A stretch of DNA of 64,000 bases from Syntrophopropionicum propionicicum_A (GTDB lineage Bacteria; Bacillota; Desulfotomaculia; Desulfotomaculales; Pelotomaculaceae): NCBI RefSeq assembly GCF_048984525.1, contig NZ_JBMGJC010000004.1, positions 1-64,000 on the forward strand. The letters run 5' to 3'. Both the position numbers and the translations under genes were made by a program. The notes beneath the pieces are model-generated. The model saw nothing but the letters and a program-made list of their open reading frames with translations. It was not told where the DNA came from and made no database searches. The first letter of the stretch is position 1. Each line of letters begins with the position of its first letter. This document shows, piece by piece, positions 59,043 through 64,000 of this stretch.

Positions 59043-60833
59043 TTATGCCGGTTTCAAACCATACCTCTGGATTTTGCGGTAGATGGTGGCCCGGCTGATG
59101 CCAAGGGCCCGGGCCGCCCTGACCTTTCCTTCGTCGCTCCAGCCAAACCTGTCCAGAGCCGCGGTGATAGCTTCTTTTTCCATCTGCGCCAGCTGCAGCA
59201 GCCTGCCGTCGCCCGCTATGCCGTCCCTGGTCTTTTTCCTTGTTTCCTCGCGAATTTCCGGAGTTAGGCTCTCCAGTGATATACGGTGGTTTTCCTCGAG
59301 GTTGATGGCGTATTCAACGGCGTAGACCAGTTCCCTGACATTGCCCGGCCAGTAATATTTGACGCAGGCTTTCATGGCCTCGTCGCTGAACCCCTGGATG
59401 TCCTTGCCGAGCAGTTTGCCGAACCTTTTCATGTAAAAGTCAAGGAGCAGCGGGATGTCCTCGGGCCTTTCCCGCAGGGGCGGAATTACCAGGGGGATGA
59501 CGCTGAGCCTGTAGTACAACTCATCCCTGAAAAGATTTTTCCTGACCATCTCCTGCAGGTCGTTGTTTGTCGCGGCGATTACCCGGACATCAACGGGGAT
59601 CAACCTGTTGCCGCCTACCCGCTCGATCCTGCGGTCCTGCAGGTACCTTAAAAGCTTGGCTTGCAGGTAAAGCGACAGGTTGCCGATTTCATCAAGGAAA
59701 ATAGTGCCGCCGTCAGCCAGCTCAAACTTGCCCGGTTTGCCGCCGCGCCTGGCGCCGGGAAAAGCTCCCTCATCATAACCAAAAAGCTCCGTTTCCAGCA
59801 GGTTTTCCGGGATCGCCCCGCAGTTTATTGATACAAAAGGCCTGTGTCCGTGCGGCCCGTTGGCGTGAATGGCCCGGGCGAAAACCTCTTTCCCGGTGCC
59901 GCTTTCTCCCGCGATCAGTATGGTCAGGTTGCCGGAAGATATTTTGACAGCCTTGGATTTTACATCTTTGAATGATTTGCTGACACCGACCAGGTCGTCA
60001 AAATCGATCATTTCCTGGGTGCTCATAATTTCATAGGCCAGTCTCTGCGTTTCCTTGAAGTCACGAAAGGAGGCAACCACCCCGGCTATCTGGCTGTTTT
60101 CCACTTTTATCGGCCTGGCCGTGCTCAGGAGATGCAGCTTGCGGCCGCCAAAATTGAAGAAAACTTCCCTCGAATTAAATCCTTTCCCTTCCTGCAGCAC
60201 CTCCGCCAGGGGCAGGGAAGGCAGTATGACTTTGGCGTCCTTGCCGACGATATGTTCCTTTTTAGCGCCAAAAAGACGCTCGGCGGACTGGTTGAAATGT
60301 GTGACTACGCCCTCGCTGTTTACCGCCACGACACCTTCGTAAACAGCGTCGACAACCGCTTCCAGACGGTTGGCCATGACCATCCGCTCGGCCACAATTT
60401 CCCGCTCCAGGGCCTTGCTGCTGATCAGGTCAGCCATCCGCCCGATAAACTCAATCAGTGAACCGGTATTCTTGGACAGGGTTTCTTTCTGGGCGTCGTC
60501 AAAGGCGATCAGGCTGATTGTCCCGATTACTTCGGTTTCGGCGATAATCGGGTATACAATGGAAGCCCGGTAAAAACACCGCCCTGAGAGGGGGCATGAC
60601 AGGCAAATAGGGTGGAAGCCGGCTTCATTGATAAAGATATGGTTTCCGGTCTGCAGGACGTGTTTATTAACCAGGCCGCGCAGCAGGCGCGACCCGACGT
60701 CGTTTCTCACGATCCCGGTTCCCGCCACTCGCACCAGTTCGGTGTCAATAATTTCGACTTCCACTTTCAGGACCGAGGCAATAGCCTCTGCCACCTTCTG
60801 GCCGTTTTCACTAACCTGGGCAAGCCTGGACAT
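59043..60833 (-). CDS. PAS/AAA+ enhancer-binding-type regulator with GAFPGA loop
   Basis: 596 residues. The N-terminal ~140 residues are a sensory domain with three cysteines (C77, C80, C86 in ICLSCPLSGRC) that might bind Fe-S or redox signals. A PAS domain follows (about 155-260), then the AAA+ domain with GESGTGKE (309-316) and FLDEIG, and a Fis-type helix-turn-helix at the end (ARALGISRATIYRKIQRYGL). The GAFTGA loop that contacts sigma-54 reads GAFPGA (356-361). It lies downstream of the kor operon, same strand, 190 bases away. Confidence 0.92.
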   Translation of the reverse strand: MSRLAQVSENGQKVAEAIASVLKVEVEIIDTELVRVAGTGIVRNDVGSRLLRGLVNKHVLQTGNHIFINEAGFHPICLSCPLSGRCFYRASIVYPIIAETEVIGTISLIAFDDAQKETLSKNTGSLIEFIGRMADLISSKALEREIVAERMVMANRLEAVVDAVYEGVVAVNSEGVVTHFNQSAERLFGAKKEHIVGKDAKVILPSLPLAEVLQEGKGFNSREVFFNFGGRKLHLLSTARPIKVENSQIAGVVASFRDFKETQRLAYEIMSTQEMIDFDDLVGVSKSFKDVKSKAVKISSGNLTILIAGESGTGKEVFARAIHANGPHGHRPFVSINCGAIPENLLETELFGYDEGAFPGARRGGKPGKFELADGGTIFLDEIGNLSLYLQAKLLRYLQDRRIERVGGNRLIPVDVRVIAATNNDLQEMVRKNLFRDELYYRLSVIPLVIPPLRERPEDIPLLLDFYMKRFGKLLGKDIQGFSDEAMKACVKYYWPGNVRELVYAVEYAINLEENHRISLESLTPEIREETRKKTRDGIAGDGRLLQLAQMEKEAITAALDRFGWSDEGKVRAARALGISRATIYRKIQRYGLKPA

Positions 60834-61023
60834 ATAAACAACTCCCTGTTAAAACTGTTAACTTTTATAATGTAATATTTATTCTGGATGAAAACGTTAT
60901 TTCCTACTTTGTTTAAATAAGGTTAATATGAAGGGATTAAAAAGAAATATCCCTTCATTCGGCAATCAACAATTCACCAAAAGACGGGATATGTATTTTT
61001 AGTATTTTACTCAAAATATAATT

Positions 61024-61578
61024 TTAGGCGGCGGCCTGGCAGGCGGAGTTCCAGCCTATTTCCAGCGCCTTTTGATTTAAGGCTTCAGTTCCGCGGGGAA
61101 TGCGGGACATCAGTGCCGACATTAAAGATTCTTTTGTAACCACGCCGGTTACCGCGGCTAGCGCGCCCAGCGCCACAACATTGGCGACCATTTCCTTGCC
61201 GAGAGTTTCTTTGGCAATTCTGCTGTATGGTATTTTAAATACCCTGGCGTTTGTAGCCGGTACATCATTTATATTAGTGCTGTCAACCATAAGGATGCCG
61301 TTTTCATCCAGCTTGCCCGCAAACTTCCTGAGAGCCTCCTGGCTCATAACAAGAAGGACGTCCGGCCTGGTCACCCGCGGGTAATCTATTTCGCCATCGC
61401 TTATGATAACTTCTGCCCTGCTGGCCCCGCCGCGGGCTTCCGGCCCGTATGACTGGGTCTGGACAGTGTTTTTGCCGTCCCTGACCACTGCTTCAGCCAG
61501 TATTTGGCCCGCCAGGATCAACCCCTGGCCGCCTGTTCCGCTGAGTAATATTTCGCAGTTCTGTGTCACAACAATCAT
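61024..61578 (-). CDS. korC: 2-oxoacid:ferredoxin oxidoreductase, gamma subunit
   Basis: 184 residues. LLSGTGGQGLILAGQILAEA and QSYGPEARGGASRAEVIIS are the gamma-subunit signatures. It carries part of the CoA/interface surface. Starts six bases after korB. Last gene of korD-korA-korB-korC. The 190 bases after it show no feature. Confidence 0.94.
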   Translation of the reverse strand: MIVVTQNCEILLSGTGGQGLILAGQILAEAVVRDGKNTVQTQSYGPEARGGASRAEVIISDGEIDYPRVTRPDVLLVMSQEALRKFAGKLDENGILMVDSTNINDVPATNARVFKIPYSRIAKETLGKEMVANVVALGALAAVTGVVTKESLMSALMSRIPRGTEALNQKALEIGWNSACQAAA

Positions 61579-61584
61579 TCCCCC

Positions 61585-62403
61585 TTAAAATTTCCCCTGG
61601 GCTTTCTCTATTAGCTGATCGTAGACCTCGGTATATTCCGGGGCCTCAGTTTTATAAAGCTCGCCGATGATAAATTTCCCCCGCATCTCTTCGGGCGTTA
61701 ACCTTTTTGCTTTTTCAACTGAAACCGCGTGCTCCTTCTGCCACATCAGCATATCGTAACCGCCGCCCATCTTGTTGCGCCGCCCGTAGGAAACAGGGCA
61801 GGCCGTAACTGCTTCGATCATGCTGAAGCCTTTGTGGGAGGCCCCGGCCACGACCAGCCTGGTAAGCATGGCCGCGTGGTAGGTGGTGCTTCTGGCTATA
61901 TAAGTGGCGCCCGCCGCCCTGGCCAGTTCAGTAAGGTCAAAGTTGCGCTCAATGGTGTTGTAGGGCGCGGTCGTAGCGAGAGAATCCGGCGGTGTCAGAG
62001 GTGAGTACTGCCCTCCGGTCATACCGTAAATATTGTTGTTGAATATTATCGCCGTGAGGTCTATATTGCGCCTGGCCGCGTGTATGAGGTGGTTTCCCCC
62101 GATTGAACTCGAGTCCCCGTCACCCATGATTACAAACACGTTAATCTCCGGCCTGGCAAGTTTAACCCCGGTGGCGAAAGCCAGCGCCCTGCCGTGGGTG
62201 GTGTGAAGCGTGTTAAAATCCATATAGCCGGCTGCCCTGGAAGAGCAGCCTATACCGGATACGATCACGGTATTGTTCTGGTCACAGCCTATCTTATCGA
62301 AAGCCCGCACCATGGCGCCGAGGACGATCCCGTTGCCGCAGCCGGGACACCAGATATGCGGCAGTTTTTCAGTCCGCAGGTATTTTTCAGTGCTATTCCG
62401 CAT
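61585..62403 (-). CDS. korB: 2-oxoacid:ferredoxin oxidoreductase, beta subunit
   Basis: 272 residues. WCPGCGNGI at the N-terminus binds the cluster/TPP edge, and GDGDSSSIGGNHLIHAARRN with NNNIYGMTGGQ is the TPP-Mg site. Overlaps korA by 11 bases. The GMTGGQYSP stretch fits 2-oxoglutarate-type enzymes. Confidence 0.94.
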   Translation of the reverse strand: MRNSTEKYLRTEKLPHIWCPGCGNGIVLGAMVRAFDKIGCDQNNTVIVSGIGCSSRAAGYMDFNTLHTTHGRALAFATGVKLARPEINVFVIMGDGDSSSIGGNHLIHAARRNIDLTAIIFNNNIYGMTGGQYSPLTPPDSLATTAPYNTIERNFDLTELARAAGATYIARSTTYHAAMLTRLVVAGASHKGFSMIEAVTACPVSYGRRNKMGGGYDMLMWQKEHAVSVEKAKRLTPEEMRGKFIIGELYKTEAPEYTEVYDQLIEKAQGKF

Positions 62404-63556
62404 TTTTTTTCACCTTGACTTCTGATTTTATAACATCCAGGATCTCATCCGGCGTGATCATTTCTCCGGTAACCCGGTTAATGCCCTTAATTCTTGTATT
62501 GCTCCGGGCGACACGTTCCACCTCGCCTATCAACTGGCCAAGGTTCAATTCGGGTACAATTACCGTGCCGGCCTGTTTGCATATGGCAGCTGTTTCTTTA
62601 GCGGGGAAGGGCCAGATCGTAATCGGGCGGAAAAGACCGGCTTTAATTCCCATTTCCCGGGCTTTTTTAACCGCGCTCTTGGCGGAACGCGAGGTCGCGC
62701 CGTATGCAATGACGATAATTTCAGCATCTTCGGTCATCCATGATTCGGTCATGGTTATTTCGTCAAGGTGATCCATGACTTTGTCGTTTAACCTGTTGAT
62801 CAAGCGCTCGGCTTTTTCAGGGTCAGTGGTAGGACCGCCGCTTTCATCATGGGTAAGACCTGTTACGTGGTAGCGATACCCCTCGCAAAAGTTGGCCATT
62901 GGCGGAACTCCGTCATCGTCCGGTTTATAAGGAAAGTATTTTTCAAGACCGGCAGGCGGCTTCTTGCGGTCGACGATCTTAATTTCGGACGGGTCGGGGA
63001 GGATGACCCTTTCCCGGCTGTGTCCGATTACTTCCTCTGACAGCAGGATCACGGGCGTCCGGAAACGTTCCGAAAGGTTGAATGCCTGTATCGTTAAGCT
63101 ATACGATTCCTGTACCGAAGCCGGGCACAGGGCTATTACAGGGTGGTCGCCGTGGGTTCCCCAGCGGGCCTGCATTATATCTCCCTGGGCGGTGGCGGTG
63201 GGAATGCCTGTGCTGGGGCCGCATCTCTGGACATTGACCACGACACATGGGACCTCCGCTATAACCGCGAAGCCCAGGTTCTCTTGTTTTAAAGAAAATC
63301 CGGGACCGCTGGTGGCGGTCAGGGATTTTGATCCGGCCAGGGACGCGCCGATAACGGCGGCCATGCTGGATATTTCATCTTCCATCTGGATAAACTTACC
63401 GCCAACGACGGGTAGTTTTTTAGAAAGGATCTCGGCAATCTCGGTGGAAGGTGTGATCGGGTAGCCGGCAAAAAAACGCACACCCGCAGCCAGGGCGCCT
63501 TCGGCAATAGCCTCGTTGCCCTGCATTAAACGGGCAAGCGGTGTAATTTCAGTCAT
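62393..63556 (-). CDS. korA: 2-oxoacid:ferredoxin oxidoreductase, alpha subunit
   Basis: 387 residues. GYPITPSTEIAEILSKKLP and QMEDEISSMAAVIGASLAG are the alpha-subunit pyrimidine-site motifs. Together with KorB, KorC and KorD it converts a 2-oxoacid, most likely 2-oxoglutarate, with CoA and ferredoxin to acyl-CoA and CO2, or the reverse in carbon assimilation. The substrate is inferred from the four-subunit layout. Confidence 0.94.
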   Translation of the reverse strand: MTEITPLARLMQGNEAIAEGALAAGVRFFAGYPITPSTEIAEILSKKLPVVGGKFIQMEDEISSMAAVIGASLAGSKSLTATSGPGFSLKQENLGFAVIAEVPCVVVNVQRCGPSTGIPTATAQGDIMQARWGTHGDHPVIALCPASVQESYSLTIQAFNLSERFRTPVILLSEEVIGHSRERVILPDPSEIKIVDRKKPPAGLEKYFPYKPDDDGVPPMANFCEGYRYHVTGLTHDESGGPTTDPEKAERLINRLNDKVMDHLDEITMTESWMTEDAEIIVIAYGATSRSAKSAVKKAREMGIKAGLFRPITIWPFPAKETAAICKQAGTVIVPELNLGQLIGEVERVARSNTRIKGINRVTGEMITPDEILDVIKSEVKVKKNAE

Positions 63557-63559
63557 TTG

Positions 63560-63775
63560 TCAGTCCACCTCTGTGAAAATTGCAAAGTCGGGGCAATGGT
63601 TTTCGCAATTGCGGCAGCCGGTGCAGAGAGACTGGTTCGCTACTACAGCCTTGCCGCCGGCGGCCATGCTTAATACCCCGGGGCAAAGGGCCGCGCATAT
63701 GCCGCAGCCTTTACACAGGCCGGTATTAATTGATACTGTCCTGTAATGGACAGCGGTAACTGCTTCCAGGGCCAT
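63560..63775 (-). CDS. korD: Ferredoxin-type subunit of the 2-oxoacid oxidoreductase
   Basis: 71 residues with two 4Fe-4S motifs (CKGCGICAALCP and CTGCRNCENHCP). The ATG at 63775 follows GAGGTG; the frame opens 14 codons earlier but without a site. First gene of the kor operon, stop three bases before korA. Confidence 0.93.
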   Translation of the reverse strand: MALEAVTAVHYRTVSINTGLCKGCGICAALCPGVLSMAAGGKAVVANQSLCTGCRNCENHCPDFAIFTEVD

Positions 63776-63840
63776 GGCTTTCACCTCAAAAAATCTATAT
63801 TCTGGGGAAAACATCATTTTTGTCAGTATGAATATATCAT

Positions 63841-63900
63841 ATTGAGATATTACTATTCATTTCTTACGGTTTAGCAGTATCTCATAATGAGATTAATCTC
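63841..63900. promoter_or_regulatory. GAGAT palindromes upstream of the kor operon
   Basis: ATCTCAT-A-ATGAGAT (63879-63893) overlaps the perfect palindrome GAGATTAATCTC (63889-63900), and a further half-site TTGAGATA lies at 63842-63849. They are 70-125 bases upstream of korD, in AT-rich DNA where its promoter should be, and look like operator sites. No sigma-54 promoter (TGGCAC-N5-TTGC) was found. Confidence 0.5.
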
Positions 63901-64000
63901 AAAATAATACAAGTTTTTTCCCTATTTCATATTTTACTCTATTTACACCCGATGTAAAGTAATATTTTTATTAAAATACGGTAAAACCTAAAATAAATTT

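Noticed and set aside
63776..64000. Sigma-54 promoter ahead of korD
   Set aside because: TGGCAC-N5-TTGC was searched on the minus strand and no acceptable match was found.

Overview
The window looks like chromosomal DNA from a spore-forming, anaerobic, Gram-positive bacterium of the Peptococcaceae (Pelotomaculum/Desulfotomaculum type). This placement rests on gene content, not a database search: sporulation and germination genes (gerA-type tricistron, lonB, spoIVFA/spoIVFB, spo0B), T-box leaders on valS and leuS, frequent TTG/GTG starts behind strong Shine-Dalgarno sites, a 2-oxoacid:ferredoxin oxidoreductase operon, and the gene order radC-mreBCD-PBP2-minCDE-rodA-spoIVF-radical SAM-rng-rplU-rpmA-spo0B-obg-proB-nadD-rsfS-leuS.

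Region 1 (1-16.2 kb) is the accessory part. It holds three tandem hairpins, a small acidic protein, an amidohydrolase diverging from a Cys-rich peptide/radical SAM pair that looks like a RiPP system, a YjcZ-like peptide, an HMCES/YedK protein, and a solitary Dam-type methylase with seven GATC sites packed upstream. Next come a GGDEF/HD-GYP protein, several small membrane proteins, a spore germination operon (minus strand), a HIT protein, a DUF3231-like protein and four tRNA genes (His-Gln-Lys-Leu, minus strand).

Region 2 (16.7-28.6 kb) carries protein quality control: tig-clpP-clpX, an acetate-transporter-family protein, lonB, lon and ysxC, then a lipoprotein, an orphan substrate-binding protein and a TIGR04086-like membrane protein.

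Region 3 (28.6-58.7 kb) is a long core block on the plus strand: T-box-valS-folC-DUF4321-maf-radC, the cell-shape and division genes, spoIVFA/B, a radical SAM pair, RNase G, L21, L27, spo0B, obg, proB, nadD, an RRM protein, a thioesterase with an apparent AUU start, rsfS, and a T-box leader with a complete tRNA-Ala(GGC) gene inside it, upstream of leuS.

Region 4 (59-64 kb) is on the minus strand: a four-gene kor operon followed by a bacterial enhancer-binding-type regulator whose GAFTGA loop reads GAFPGA.

The most interesting signals are the tRNA-Ala embedded in the leuS T-box leader, the Cys-rich RiPP-like pair at 2.2-3.8 kb, the GATC cluster ahead of the Dam-type gene, and a dispersed GACGTGAGA repeat that sits directly on or after stop codons and has supplied the C-termini of at least two proteins.
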